DNA of 64,000 nucleotides from Tiliqua scincoides (GCF_035046505.1 NC_089830.1:18618061-18682060), one strand, 5' to 3'; positions 10,041 to 22,406 are shown, counted from the stretch's first letter. Notes: generated from the letters alone by a model not told the origin. Numbers and translations: made by a program.

Positions 10041-11775
10041 CCTCTGAAACTGACTTTGGTTTTTCTTGGATTGTGTCTCTTGCCCTTCCTAGCAGTCAAT
10101 GCTAAAAGCAACCCACTGCCTTAACTAAAATGTGATCAAGGCTACTCTAAGGATGGGCATGAGGAAGGTTGTCCATCTTTGTCATGTGATCAAGTTTCCT
10201 TGATCTGATCTGTGTTTCTAAGATCAGGGACGCCTCCAAGTCCTGTAGTGGAAACTTGCAAATGAGGCAATGGGGCCTGGTCCTTAAGCAAGGAGATGGG
10301 TGAATGTTTTGCAGTGGGGCTAGTGCTTTGAGGCAAAAAGACCCCACTTTAATCCATGGTGCCGTCACTTAAAAGGGCCCCAGGTAGCATGTGCAGGGTC
10401 AGACCTACACTTGACAGAGCCCCTGTCATTCAGACTAAGCAGTCCCAGACAAGGTGGCCATAGTATAAGGTACCTTCTGTAAGGTACCTTCTGTATGTTA
10501 AGAGGTACTATGCATACAAGTAGGGGTTAGCATGAATTAAGAGATGCAGCTAGTTGTTGGGTGGCTTTCCTCCAATGCAATTGCATATGGTATTTGGGTC
10601 TTGTCCTGGCTTTGAATACCATGCGTTTGTAAGCATGGTGTTGACCTTGAGCCTGAGCTGTGCCCATTCCATCCATTTGGATGGATGAATGGGGTACTCT
10701 TGGCAAGCTTATGCTCTTTGGGGTGAGTCATGTTGCACACTGCCAGCTTGGGATTTGCTGCAATGGCATGCATCCTATGGGCTACTTCTCACAAGCAACC
10801 AGCTGGCATCTCCTGATAACAGCAAAACCCTTTTGTCCTGCATGGCAACAGAGGTGGCTGCTCTGGAGAGCTGTCCTCACTCTGGGTTCATGCTGCTGTA
10901 CTTAGGTTGGCATCACTTCTTTAGGGCAGGGACCATGTTGGTCGATTCTGTGCTTGTAGCAGAGGCTCTGATCTCATCAAAGCAGTAAGTGGTGAGTCCA
11001 AGTGTCCTCGAATGGCTATAGAAGTTGTGGAGGTTGCAGACTATTTAATGTGCTTCTTGTTGTTGGCTTTTTTTTAATAAGCAAAATGTATTGGCAGAAC
11101 AAATTATTTAAAAAAGAACTGCCAGGCATAATGATCACATGATAAAAGGTGGAGCCCTTTCTTTTAATGGACTAAGGGCCACACTACACCATGCCAGTAT
11201 GTACTGGATATCTGTATGATTAAATGGAAAAACTGTGTGGAGCTGATTCTGAATTGGGAGTGTGGGTATAAGGGGATTTAACCCTTGGCCTTCATGACCC
11301 TAATCCAGATCAGGAGCTCACATGCCTTTTGTATATTTTAACACAGAAATGGGCACCAGTCATGCACTAGGCATGTCATGAACATGGTCCATTCTTGATA
11401 TAATGCAATAGCAGCTGTGCTGGAACAACCCATTGCTCCTTCCAATTCTGTCTGGTGTTGTGTGCTGGGATAGTCTCGGCTCAACTCCTTGAGGATTCCT
11501 AGGTCAGAGATCCTAACTCTGTAAAGCCTGTCCTTATTAAGGTTCATCTCGCTAATTACACAGAAGCAAACTGGGGCTTACCGTCAAGTGGGTCTTTGAG
11601 AAAGAGCTGAGCCAATCACAGCTTGCAAATGTATGCGTCTATGACAGGGTTGTGTAGTTCACACTGCTAGGTGTATGCCCAAAGAACATATGCATGCAAT
11701 ACCTAGTCCTGGGTTATAGCCCTTATTATATGCAACCGTGTCTGTTTGACTTTTTATCCCTCCCAAACATCTAGA
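10041..11775. other. No gene seen
   Basis: Intergenic DNA. GGTACCTTCTGTA is repeated in tandem near 10469-10495. No coding pattern or recognised repeat. Confidence 0.5.
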
Positions 11776-12098
11776 ATATTTCTTGACTCGGTGTGTGCTT
11801 GATCTGTGGGACTCCTTGCCACAGGATGTTGTGATAGCTCCCGGCCTAGATGCCTCTAAAGGGCGATTGGACAGACGAATGGAGGAAAAGTCCATCACAG
11901 GTTACAAGCCGTGACGACTATATGCAACCTCTGGGTTTTAGAAGTAACCTCTCTGGGGGCCAGATGCAAGGGAGTAGCAACAGAATACAAGTATCTTGTG
12001 CTGAGTCTCCCTGAGACATGTGGTGGGCCACTGTGAGATACAGGAAGCTGGACTAGATGGGCCTTTGGCCTGATCCAGCAGAGCAGCTCTTGCTCTAG
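11776..12098 (+). mobile_element. CR1/L2-type LINE 3' fragment
   Basis: Encodes a degenerate form of the LINE C-terminus (WDSLPQDVV...LDASKGRLDRRMEEKSITGYKP). The typical 3' UTR follows (CAGGAAGCTGGACTAGATGG, GCCTGATCCAGCAGAGC), matching the better copy at 15901-17253. Confidence 0.8.
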
Positions 12099-13364
12099 TA
12101 AGCTTAAACCTCTCCCCCCTAGTCATGCAGGCAGAACATCTTTGCCTGGAGGTTTAGAACATGTTTTTACTTCCTAAAGCCACCTTTAAGTGTGCAGTTA
12201 CTAGCTATTATCTCCAACGCTGGCATGAATCTCTTGTTCACGTAGCCCTATCAATAGCATCTAGTGTTTGTGGTCAGGCTAAATTTAGCTTTTGCTAATG
12301 TCTGCTGAGTAAAAGGAAAAGCACAGCATAACTAGCAGTTAGCTAGGCAAGCAGATAACAAACAAAATGCAGCTTTGGCCTTCATTGGCCTACCCACCAC
12401 CCATCCATCATAGTTGGCTTCTTCTTCCCAAGCTACTGAACCACACCAGTGGCATAAATGTGCCTTTCTAGGTTTGTTTTCCTGTTTGCTCATTCAATTT
12501 CATATCCCACCTTCCTTTTTTATCATGGAATTCAAGGATGGTATTCACTGGCTTCTTAGGGGGCCTCCCATCCATCCATTGGACAGCACCTAACATATAT
12601 ACTGGCAAAGAGGCTGTTACGTACCTTCAGACCAGTGATAGGTACCCTAGGCTAGGGCAGGAGGTGTGGACTGATGGTTGAACTGCAGGTAATGCCTGAG
12701 AGCTAAGCAGGAGAATCTAGAGGTGTGTTTTTGGATGGGAGATGGAATGCCAGGCTGGGACAAGCTGCAGGACCTGTTGCGGCAGGACCGAGTTGCAGTT
12801 AAGCTGATTAGCCACACACTGAGAGAAAAGTGGGAGTGTGTGAGAAGGCCAGCCGGCAAGGAACAGAGAAGGACCTTGAAGACCTGTCCAGGCTTGAGTT
12901 ACGATTGCCTACTGAACTGAAACTTGATGGCACACAGCCAGAGGAGAGAACCACACTGTGTTTTGCAACATCTGGCGACTGAGGATTCTGTGATGGACAG
13001 AATATATTTGTAAAAACCCCATTGAAAAACTGTGGTTTAGGCTAGCCTGCCCATGTAAATGGCCTTGAATGCTGTCTAAGCAACAGAGAAAGGTGGTGTA
13101 GAAATACTCAAATAAAAACAAAATAGTGAGTGGCCTTCATCTCGGTATTGAAATCTGCCTTCATTAACTGGGATCATCAAAATGATTCTTGGGCTGGACA
13201 GTGTCCTGATGGCAGCTCCATGACCCAGAAGCTGGGTTAGGAGACACCTGTTAACTGCCTGTCTTTAATAGGGTGGTGAAGGTAAAAATAGTGTGATAAA
13301 GTGGTGCCACACTGAAATAGTGTGGTAAGGGTGATCACTCTTCACTAGGGGTTGTTGTTTTTTT
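12099..13364. other. No gene; SINE-like tail near 13040-13120
   Basis: The segment 13045-13115 (GCCTGCCCATGTAAATGGCC, GAGAAAGGTGGTGTAGAAAT, then A-rich) is the tail of a type 3 SINE. The upstream part (12650-12960) is unrecognised. Confidence 0.45.
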
Positions 13365-13790
13365 TTTTAAAGTATTTATATACCGCCTTTCTGGTCATCG
13401 GATTACTCCTCTGACTTTATTCAAGGCAGTTTACACAGGCCGGCGTTTCTAAATCCCTCAAGGGGATTTTTACAATCATAGAGGTTCTCTCTTTCAAGAA
13501 CCAACAACATTTCAGATGGATCTTCCTGGTTTGGTCTCACTTCTGGCCTCCAGTTCTCCCACGCAGGCTGACAAGCAGCTCCATCTCTCACATGGAGGGC
13601 AGCCAAGACGCTTCTTGCTCACACCAAGAGCAGGTGAAATCACTCAGCTGGGCTTGTCAGCTGCTTCAAGGTCTCGCCATTCTCAGCCCTTCAGGGAGCT
13701 GCCGGTGTTCTCGAACTGGCGACCTTCTGATATCTTCGGGCTAACGGAGGCTCTACCCTCTAGACAAGACCTCCTGCCCCTCCTGGACCT
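13365..13790 (-). mobile_element. SINE (type 3)
   Basis: On the - strand it runs from a head with a CGCCAGTTCGAGAACACCGG B-box-like block to a tail ending GACCAGAAAGGCGGTATATA. It matches the + strand copy at 24647-25046 closely and the copies at 33415 and 47796 more distantly. Confidence 0.8.
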
Positions 13791-13820
13791 CCTGGTTGTG
13801 AGGGATGTGGGTTACCCTGG

Positions 13821-14128
13821 GTGATGTGCCGGGGTGGAGGGGTGACACCACTACTGGTCAAAAAATTTTTAAAATCTTGGTATTTTTGAATAATCCCATC
13901 ATGTTATATATCATTCAATGCATAATTTCATGCAGAATGCAACAAAAAATCTGTGTTGGAATATCTCTATCAAAATTTATAGCCAAAAAAGCAGTAGGAG
14001 GTGGGGAAATGGTGCATCACCACACCCACTGCCCAGGGGATTGCCCCACCCACTGCATGGGAGGAGGTCCACCATGGGGGTGACATGCTGCCCTCCTACC
14101 CCAGGTGACACAAACTCACTGGTGTGAT
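13821..14128. mobile_element. hAT-like repeat
   Basis: Same family as 1-207 and 18686-18890, sharing TTTCATGCAGAATGCAAC and ATGGGAGGAGGTCCACCATG. The left part near 13841 also carries the GTGACACCACTACTGG terminus. Confidence 0.55.
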
Positions 14129-14198
14129 TCCATCTGGAGCAGCAGATAGGGCAAAATGCTGAACAAAGCAGCAATAATTTTAGCTAGAGCAAGAACAG

Positions 14199-14200
<2 letters not shown>

Positions 14201-14281
<81 letters not shown>

Positions 14282-14756
14282 GGCAACCTTCAGTCTCGAA
14301 AGACTATGGTATCGCGCTCTGAAAGGTGGTTCTGAAACAGCGTCTAGTGTGGCTGAAAAGGCCGATTCGGGAGTGACAACCCCTTCCACACTGGGAGCAA
14401 GTGCAGTCTGTCCCTGGCCTGTCTCCCTGGCTGTGGGCCTTTCTTCTTTGCCTCTTAGCCTCAGACTGTTGGCCAAGTGTCTCTTCAAACTGGGAAAGGC
14501 CATGTTGCATAGCCTGCCTCCAAGCGGGCCGCTCAGAGGCCAGGGTTTCCCACTTGTTGAGGTCCACTCCTAAGGCCTTCAGATCCCTCTTGCAGATGTC
14601 CTTGTATCGCAGCTGTGGTCTACCTGTAGGGCGCTTTCCTTGCACGAGTTCTCCATAGAGGAGATCCTTTGGGATCCGGCCATCATCCATTCTCACAACA
14701 TGACCGAGCCAACGCAGGCGTCTCTGTTTCAGTAGTGCATACATGCTAGGGATTCC
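14201..14756 (-). mobile_element. 5'-truncated LINE (finger-LINE) with (CTAA)n tail
   Basis: Flanked by a perfect 13-bp target duplication, AGCAAGAACAGGT, at 14188-14200 and 14757-14769. The - strand frame 14304-14744 encodes the C-terminal end of a non-LTR retrotransposon protein: [20 protein letters not shown], then [21 protein letters not shown]-like CxxC...HxxxxC finger residues. The 3' end is GACTGAAGGTTGCCAA followed by about twenty CTAA units (14201-14280 on the + strand). Only the last ~500 bp of the LINE is present. Confidence 0.92.
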
Positions 14757-15013
14757 AGCAAGAACAGGTAGCTTTCTGAATACTGATTACACTCTTCTGC
14801 TAATCAGTTTATTGCTAACAAAGATCGCTTGGCCCTGGTGGCCTGTACTCATTGCTACCATTTTCTGTGCAGGTAAATGGAGCGTGTTCACTTTCTTGCG
14901 ATGCCTAAAAGGCTATAAAGATCTTACATGTCTGTCTCTATAGAATCTAAAGCTCACCTGAGACAGATTCTGGTTTCCCGAGGTTACAGCTTTAACACCG
15001 TGCTTCTCTCACA

Positions 15014-15494
15014 TGTTGTTGGCAACCTTCAGTCTCGAAAGACTATGGTATCGCGCTCTGAAAGGTGGTTCTGAAACAGCGTCTAGTGTGGCTGAAAAGG
15101 CCGATTCAGGAGTGACAATCCCATCCACACCGGGAGCAAGTGCAGTCTGTCCCTGGTCTGTCTCCCTGGCTATGGGCCTTCCTTCTTTGCCTCTTAGCCT
15201 CAGACTGTTGGCCAAGTGTCTCTTCAAACTGGGAAAGGCCATGCTGCACAGCCTGCCTCCAAGCGGGCCGCTCAGAGGCCAGGGTTTCCCACTTGTTGAG
15301 GTCCACTCCTAAGGCCTTCAGATCCCTCTTGCAGATGTCCTTGTATCGCAGCTGTGGTCTACCTGTAGGGCGCTTTCCTTGCACAAGTTCTCCATAGAGG
15401 AGATCCTTTGGGATCCGGCCATCATCCATTCTCACGACATGACCGAGCCAACGCAGGCATCTCTGCAGGCGCTCTGAGAGAAGGAGCATTTATC
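15014..15494 (-). mobile_element. 5'-truncated LINE (finger-LINE)
   Basis: A perfect 11-bp target duplication, CTTCTCTCACA, lies at 15003-15013 and 15495-15505. It encodes the same C-terminal region as the copy 250 bp to the left, ending in the CxxC/HxxxxC finger. About 29 bp at the truncated end (15466-15494) do not match the other copies and may be filler added at integration. Confidence 0.9.
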
Positions 15495-15505
15495 CTTCTC
15501 TCACA

Positions 15506-15900
15506 AGACGGGGAGAAAATCAAACATCTCCACGTGGAGAAAAATGGTATTGAAACAAGTGTAGGCTTTCCATGACGAAATGATTGGAGGGTGCAATCTG
15601 GTTCAGTGGGTAGAGCTATCCTGGAATCAGAACTAAAGGCAGCTCACCTGAAATTGCAAGCCAGTAACATCCATAACAAAAGTCTTCTCCTGTTCAGTAA
15701 TAACCAGCCTAAAGTGCTGTAATTTGTAGCCAGCTCCTGGTTATGCTAAATGTAGGGCTATGGGCTGAATGCATCTGCTAGAGCTACCTTTATATAGAAG
15801 AGCAGTAAGGGTTGGTCAGTGCTTGGAGGGGGACTATCTGGCAACCCTATGAATGAACTAGTTTCTTTGAAAAGAATGAGTGTTGAATGAGAATTAGTTA
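15506..15900. other. No gene seen
   Basis: Contains a short SINE-like piece near 15598 (TGGTTCAGTGGGTAGAGC). TTTCTTTGAAAAG occurs at 15861 and again at 15906, just inside the LINE start. Confidence 0.4.
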
Positions 15901-17253
15901 ATGAGTTTCTTTGAAAAGGTCAACAGGCATGTGGATGCGGGAGAACCCGTGGACATTATATACCTGGACTTTCAGAAGGCGTTTGACACGGTCCCTCACC
16001 AAAGGCTACTGAAAAAACTCCACAGTCAGGGAATTAGAGGGCAGGTCCTCTCCTGCATTGAGACCTGCTTGAAGACCAGGAAACAGAGAGTGGGTGTCAA
16101 TGGGCAACTTTCACAATGGAGAGAGGTGAAAAGCGGTGTGCCCCAAGGATCTGTCCTGGGACCGGTGCTTTTCAACCTCTTCATAAATGACCTGAAGACA
16201 GGGGTGAGCAGTGAGGTGGCTAAGTTTGCAGACGACACCAAACTTTTCCAAGAGGTGAAGACCAGAAGTGATTGTGAGGAGCTCCAGAAGGATCTCGGCA
16301 AACCGGCAGAATGGGTAGCAAAATGGCAGATGCATTTCAATGTAAGTAAGTGTAAAGTCATGTACAATGGGGCAAAAAAATCAAAACTTCACATATAGGC
16401 TGATGGGTTCTGAGCTCTCTGTGACAGATCAGGAGATCAGGAGAGAGATCTTGGGGTGGTGGTGGACAGGTCAATGAAAGTGTCGACCCAATGTGCGGCA
16501 GCAGTGAAGAAGGCCAATTCTATGCTTGGGATCATTAGAAAAGGTATTGAGAACCAAACAGCTAATATTATAATGGCGTTGTACAAATCTATGGTAAGAC
16601 CACACCTGGAGTATTGTGTCCAGTTCTGGTCGCCGCATCTCAAAAAGGATATAGTGGAAATGGAAAAGGTGCAAAAAAGAACGACTAAGATGATTGCTGG
16701 GCTGGGGCACCTTCCTTATGAGGAAAGGCTACGACGTTTGGGCCTCTTCAGTCTAGAAAGGAGATGCCTGAGGGGAGACATGATTGAGACATACAAAATT
16801 ATGCAGAGGAAGGATAAAGTGGTTAGAGAGATGCTCTTTACACTTTCACATAACACCAGAACCAGGGGACATCCACTAAAATTGAGTGTTGGGAGAGTTA
16901 GGACAGACAAAAGAAAATATTTCTTTACTCAGTGTGTAGTTGGTCTGTGGAACTCCTTGCCACAGGATATGGTGACAGCATCTGGCCTGAATGCCTTTAA
17001 AAGGGAATTGGACAAGCTTCTGGAGGAAAAATCCATTACGGGTTACAAGCCATGATGCGTATGTGCAACCTCCTGATTTTAGAAATGGGCTATGTCAGAA
17101 TGCCAGATGCAAGGGAGGCCACCAGGATGCAGGTCTCTTGTTATCAGGTGTGCTCCCTGGGGCATTTTGTGGTGCTGCTGTGAGATACAGGAAGCTGGAC
17201 TAGATGGTCCTATGGCCTGATCCAGTGGGGCTGTTCTTATGTTATGAGCTTGG
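15901..17253 (+). mobile_element. CR1/L2-type LINE, 3' half
   Basis: The first frame (15901-16398) holds reverse transcriptase motifs: YLDFQKAFDTVPH, SGVPQGSVLGPVLFNLFIND and the catalytic FADD box in KFADDTKLF. A frameshift and short gap near 16395-16456 separate it from the second frame (16456-17055), which carries YKSMVRPHLEYCVQFWSPHL and the C-terminal LWNSLPQDMV. The 3' UTR has CAGGAAGCTGGACTAGATGG and ends in GGCTGTTCTTATGTTATG. The endonuclease domain is missing, so the copy is 5' truncated and inactive. Placement between CR1 and L2 is not resolved by eye. Confidence 0.92.
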
Positions 17254-17574
17254 CTAGATGAAAGGCTGGATATAAATAGCTGCTAACCTATGGTGAGTTG
17301 TAAATTGGAAGAGGGTTTGGCATCTTTTTCTTTTTTGAAACAAATGAAAAGGAACGATGGGGAAACCTGGAATAGCTTCATTCCTGTTTAGTTTCTACTG
17401 GAAGCAAGCTTTCTCAAGGGAATTAATAAATATTTTTAAAAAATTCCCTTGAGGGAGACTGGTTTCAGTCAAAATCCATCAATGGAGGGGTGGATTTGCA
17501 AGTCTCTCCCAAAACATTACAGGTCTACAGAGTGTGGAGGTGAGGTGCCCGCCTACCACCCCATGCACGGGCTC

Positions 17575-17765
17575 ATTTTGGAAGGAGTTGTGTCTCAGTG
17601 GTTTGCATGCAGGGAGTTTTGGGTTCAAATGCTTGTATTTCCAAGCCAGGCTGGAAAAGACCCCTGCCTGAAGCTTTGAAGGGCTGCTGCAAGTTTGTGC
17701 TGACAACATTGCACAAGATGCAGCAAGACCCTGATGTGGTAGAAGTGGCTGTTTTTAGTGTTCAG
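17575..17765 (+). mobile_element. tRNA-derived SINE (type 1), diverged
   Basis: GTGTCTCAGTGG (A box) and GGGTTCAAATGC (B box) are followed by CAGGCTGGAAAAGACCCCTG and CTGAAGC...GGGCTGCTGC, the type 1 SINE body. Confidence 0.65.
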
Positions 17766-18364
17766 ACTTTTTTAAAAAGACAACACTCTTGCTTAAGCCA
17801 ATGCTCTTCTTGGGTCACTTTTGAAAATTTATCTTTCACATTTTTTTATATACCACCCTCTTACATACCAAGGAGCTAAGTGTGCTGCTCACAGCCCCCT
17901 TCCCCCCATATGCCCATCTTATCTTCCTAACAAAGCCTACCTGCAAGGTAGGTTGTAATAAGAACTTGTGACTTGCCCAGGCTCAGCCAGTAAGTTTCAT
18001 GGTAAACAGGAGCTTTAACTCCACCATCTTGGTTGCTTTGACTATGTATTCCATAAGCCCCCATGTATTTCCTGAAGAACATGCTTGGAGTGCAATTATG
18101 TCAACTGGCCCTGACATCAATGTGCCACAAGATGGCCACAAGAAAAGGGCACTACTAGAGGTGTTTGTTTCCGAAGAGTAAGATAGTCTTAAAGCCTCAC
18201 TGAACACAATGGGCTTACTTCTGAGTAAGGTAAATAATACCGCTTTCAAACACCTCTAGGCATTACATCTGTGCTCCATGGAACTGGAAAAGCCAAGCAA
18301 ACCGTAGCTAGCTGAGCCAACCTGTGGACACAAGGGCATCAGACTCAGCTAGGTGGCCCCTCTC
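17766..18364. other. No gene; small MITE piece
   Basis: Positions 18190-18240 carry a diverged CACTGAACACAATGGGCTTA / CTTCTGAGTAAG block from the ~90-bp MITE. Otherwise nothing was recognised. Confidence 0.4.
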
Positions 18365-18605
18365 CCCTTCTTGTGTTCAAGGTTGGTGTATTGGTTTGGG
18401 AGGTGGACTTAGACCTGGAAGATCCAGGTTCAAATCCCTCCTTAGCCGCAAAGCTTCCTGGGTGACCTTGGGCCAGTCACTTTCTCTCAGCCTCACCTAC
18501 CTCACAGTGTTGTTGTGAGGAGAAAAGGAGGGGAGCAGCTGTATACACTGCCCTGAGCTCTTTGGAGAAAGGGCGGTATAAAAATGTGATAAATAAATAA
18601 ATAAA
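18365..18605 (+). mobile_element. tRNA-derived SINE (type 2)
   Basis: Head GTATTGGTTTGGGAGGTGGA, B box CCAGGTTCAAATCCC, conserved body GTGACCTTGGGCCAGTCAC and CTCACAGTGTTGTTGTGAGG, tail AAAGGGCGGTATAAAAATG then (ATAA)n. This matches the common squamate SINE. A second copy lies at 29905. Confidence 0.85.
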
Positions 18606-18685
18606 ATGTTTGGGGGCATTATGCAAGTTGTGGTCTCCAAATGGGTACACCAAATACTCAGAGTGAGTATTCATATGCTCAGATA

Positions 18686-18890
18686 CAGTGGTGCCACTAG
18701 GGTTTGCATCACCCAGTAAGGCCAGGCGATGGGTGTGGCGATATATCATTGCCCCGCCCCTCTAGATCTTTGGCTATAAATTTTGATAGAACAGAGATAT
18801 TTCAATGCAGTTTCTTTCATGGCATTCTGCATGCAGTTCCACATCAAATGATATATAACATGATGGTACTATTCAATATGTCACTCTCCC
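18686..18890 (+). mobile_element. hAT-like MITE
   Basis: Starts CAGTGGTGCCACTAGGGTTT, the complete terminus of the family at 1-207 and 13821-14128. The right boundary is uncertain. Confidence 0.6.
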
Positions 18891-19781
18891 CGCCATATGC
18901 ATCAACCACTGCTCAGATGACACTGCGTATCCCATCCTTCCTCAAAGTTGCTCAGGGAGATGTACGTACAATTCCTTCCCACAATTTAGGACTCGGGCAC
19001 AGCATCAACGACCGCTGCAAGGGTAAGTTCCTGCTTACTAACTACATCTAGGCAGGGTTCCCCTGCCCCCACAACAATGTGTAACTCCAAAGCCTGTGTA
19101 TCATTCTGAGCTCAGCGCTTTTCCCCTCGTCCGTCTGTGGGCTTCCAGCCAATGCACACAAACTCTGGCCTGCTGTGTAACAACAGGAAACTCTGGTGAT
19201 AAAAGTCCACTTCATGCACTTTGTGGCCTGGAACAATGTGTTCCTCATGGATGGGATTATTCTCTGCTCCTGTCACTTGAGGAGAGCTGTACAAACCGGT
19301 TTCCTTCTGCACATCAAAGTCAGGTATGGGAATGGGGGGGGGGGGGATGAAGGAGACGCTCCAACAGCCTTGCTCCTTTCCATACTCTGTGTATTGCTCT
19401 TCTTCAGATTTCTGGCTGGAGAGCTGTAAAACATTTCTCTGTTCAACGAGCTTGGGGCTGGCTCAAGACCTCTCAGATGCCATCATCGCCATCCTCCCCT
19501 CCCCTCCACAACACCCAAGCCTTCACTGCTCCTCCTCCTCTCCTCTTGCTCTGAATTTGAAAGAGGGAAACTGAGCAGAAGAGGAAGTGTGGGGGAGACC
19601 TTCTTGCCCTTCACTCTCTTCTCCTCCACACTTCTTCTACTCCATTTCTTTTCACTATCCAGGGTGCATATGGAGGAGAAGCAGCAGAGATGGGCAAGAG
19701 GGCAGAGAAAGTGGAACCCCTGACATATGTTGGCTGGAGTCTTATGCACATCAACTCCACTGAACCCAACAGAGAAGAGTA
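18891..19781. other. No gene seen
   Basis: Contains a G-run near 19335 and pyrimidine-rich DNA at 19490-19640. Short frames on both strands resemble no known protein. Confidence 0.45.
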
Positions 19782-20003
19782 GAGTGGGCCCATTTCCATG
19801 GGTTTGGCATGCACAGATTCAGTATCAGATTTCAGTAGGTATGGGGCAGAGCCCATACCTAGAGGGCCTCTCTCATACAATTGGAAAGCTCTTCCAGTCA
19901 GAGAAGAATCAGAGGCCCTCCCTGATTGTTCCAGTATCTGTGGAAATCAGTATCCGTGGGGGGGTCCTAGAACAGATCCCCCTTGGATACAAAGGATCCA
20001 CTG
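19782..20003. mobile_element. MITE with TA target, sun-cross type
   Basis: The right end (AGTATCCGTGGGGGGGTCCT, then GGATACAAAGGATCCACTG) is followed by TA, as at 22966-23401 and 54003-54407. The left end near 19782 is diverged. Confidence 0.5.
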
Positions 20004-20016
20004 TATACAGTTACAG

Positions 20017-20458
20017 TTGGCAACCTTCAGTCTCGAAAGACTATGGTATCGCGCTCTGGATGGTGGTTCTGGCACAGCGTCTAGTGTGGCTGAAAAGGCC
20101 AATTCGGGAGTGACAATCCCTTCCACACCGGGAGCAAGTGCAGTCTGTCCCTGGTCTGTCTCCCTGGCTGTGGGCCTTCCTTCTTTGCCTCTTTGCCTCA
20201 GACTGTTGGCCAAGTGTCTCTTCAAATTGGGAAAGGCCATGCTGCACAGCCTGCCTCCAAGCGGGCCGCTCAGAGGCCAGGGTTTCCCACTTGTTGAGGT
20301 CCACTCCTAAGGCCTTCAGATCCCTCTTGCAGATGTCCTTGTATCGCAGCTGTGGTCTACCTGTAGGGCGCTTTCCTTGCACGAGTTCACCATAGAGGAG
20401 ATCCTTTGGGATCTGGCCATCATCCATTCTCACGACATGACCGAGCCAACGCAGGCGT
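20017..20458 (-). mobile_element. 5'-truncated LINE (finger-LINE)
   Basis: The - strand frame 20041-20472 encodes [20 protein letters not shown] through the C-terminal [20 protein letters not shown] finger. The 3' terminus GGTTGCCAAC abuts the MITE ending at 20003. No clear target duplication was found. Confidence 0.88.
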
Positions 20459-20486
20459 ATGAAAGGATTCAACCACAGGTTGGGTT

Positions 20487-20700
20487 TGGGAGGGGCTGAA
20501 GCTCAGTGGTAGAGCCCCCCCCCCCCGCATTCCAAAGGGCCCAGCATTATTACTTGGCATCTTCAAGTAGCCTTGGGAAAGGACCCCTCCCACACAGGCA
20601 GAAACTCTGAAGAGCTTTCACAAGTCAGAGAGGCCAGTACAGAACTAGCTGGGCCATTGACCGGTCTCAGTATTAGGCAGTTTGCCACCTCATGAGTTTT
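20487..20700 (+). mobile_element. tRNA-derived SINE (type 1)
   Basis: GGGGCTGAAGCTCAGTGGTA (A box) is followed by a C-run that replaced the anticodon region, then body sequence with AGGACCCCTCCCACACAGGC. The B box is degraded. Confidence 0.6.
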
Positions 20701-21269
20701 GGACAGCGGTGAGTTTCAAACCCAAGTCCTAGTAGTACTGGATGGATCCAGGAGGACTCTCGTTATGTGTGGGTTTTGAGTTGCATTATAACAACCATGC
20801 AAGAGTCACCCACCAGCTTATATTCCTGGTGTGCCTGATTCCTGTGGAGTCAAGAAAACCTGACTGTCGGGTGTTATTTTGCCTGCTGTCCAACCACATT
20901 AATGTAAGACAGTCCCACAACCTGCATAATTAGCAATGCGTGCAGCTGCCCAAGAACTATACTGGCATCCAAGGGGCATGTTCTGTCTTTTGTGGCTGAG
21001 GCTTTCAATGTGCTGCCTCCAAACATATGTGAGACCCCCTCTAAGCTAACATAGAACAAGTGGGGGGGGATCATTGCCCACATGGAGAAATCTGTGCATC
21101 ACCCAGTGTCATATCAGATACCATTTAGGGGGTGTTCCTTTTTCCAGTCTGTTTATGCTCTCCTGAGTAGGAACTGATTAAGCCCAGCCCTGCTTGGCAC
21201 CAAAGATGGAAATTGCATTGGGTACCTCAACCAGTCTCTGGACCTTAAAGCTCCCAAAGAAGGCACCAG
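20701..21269. other. No gene seen
   Basis: Intergenic DNA with no recognised feature. Confidence 0.45.
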
Positions 21270-21411
21270 GATGTAAGGGAGGGCACCAGGATGCAGGTCT
21301 CTTGCTGTCTTGTGTGCTCCCTGGGGCATTTGATGGGCCACTGTGAAATACAGGAAGCTGGACTAGATGGGCCCTTGGCCTGATCCAGCAGGGTTGTTCT
21401 TATGTTCTTAA
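21270..21411 (+). mobile_element. CR1/L2-type LINE 3' end
   Basis: GCACCAGGATGCAGGTCTCT, TACAGGAAGCTGGACTAGAT and the terminus GTTGTTCTTATGTTCTTAAG match the 3' UTR of the copy at 15901-17253. Confidence 0.85.
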
Positions 21412-22149
21412 GAACCATAGTCCTGGATATGAAATCTGCATGTTCATGCCATTGTATAACCCACAAGCTAAGATAATAACACTCCCTGGGAGGAATATTG
21501 CAGAGCTGGGCAGAGGCAGAGTGGGGTCTCTGGGAAGATTGCTGGGTGACTTGCTATAGGTAGGAAAGGATTTCCAACTCTCAGTTATTTAATAATAAGC
21601 TCTTTCCTCCACCCATCTCTCAATGCCACTGTTAAGAGTCCTGATTTGCAGTAAGTTGGCTTAAGGTGCAAAATCACATTGTGCTGCTATTTGGGAGGAT
21701 TAGTCAGAATGTCTGCTTTTCCAGCTGTGCATGGAAGGGGCCTTGGGAAGTTGCACAAGTACACCTAGCAATCCCACCCCAGCAGGTAATTTCCCTTTAC
21801 AATTTCAACCTGGGTGCCCTGGTAACATGGTTTTCCCCTCTCCCTAATTCTGTCACTGTAGCTTCCCACTGACTGGTGGGGAGTATTTGGCTTCAAGCTC
21901 GCTGAAATCCAAGGGGTCTAGTTTGGGAGGTGGACATTCCATCAAACTTGATTCAGTTGTCTGCAAACTTCCCTAAGTCTTTCTTTGCAGCCAAAACAGG
22001 AACAGAATGAGTGTCGGTTTTTTCTTGGACTGCCTGTGAAGCAACCCAACGGCAGATTCTTACCAACCCTTCTGTGCTTTGAACCGCATCTTCCTCGGTG
22101 TCGTAATTAGGAAAAGGGATTGAAAATAAAATGGGTAATTCTAACGCTT
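21412..22149. other. No gene seen
   Basis: No recognised repeat or coding pattern. Confidence 0.45.
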
Positions 22150-22360
22150 GTGTACAAATCGGGCGAAGGGGTGTGGCCACATGTGGAATACTGTGTGCAG
22201 TTCTGGTTGCCACACCTCAAAAAGGATGTTGCAAAGCTGGTAAAGGTGCAGAAAATCAGAGGGTTGGAGCACCTTCCTCATAAGGACAGGTTAAGAGGTT
22301 GGGGGCTAGTTTGTTTAGAAAAAGTGTGGCAAAGATATGTGGGGGGTAATCTTGAAAAAG
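22150..22360 (+). mobile_element. CR1/L2-type LINE fragment
   Basis: Translates to HVEYCVQFWLPHLKKDVAKL, then VQK..RGLEHLPHKDRLR..GL, the thumb/C-terminal segment of the LINE at 15901. Both ends are missing. Confidence 0.75.
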
Positions 22361-22406
22361 GAAGGGGAGGTTTGCAGGGGAGAAGCAACAAGTGCAAGGA
22401 GACTTA

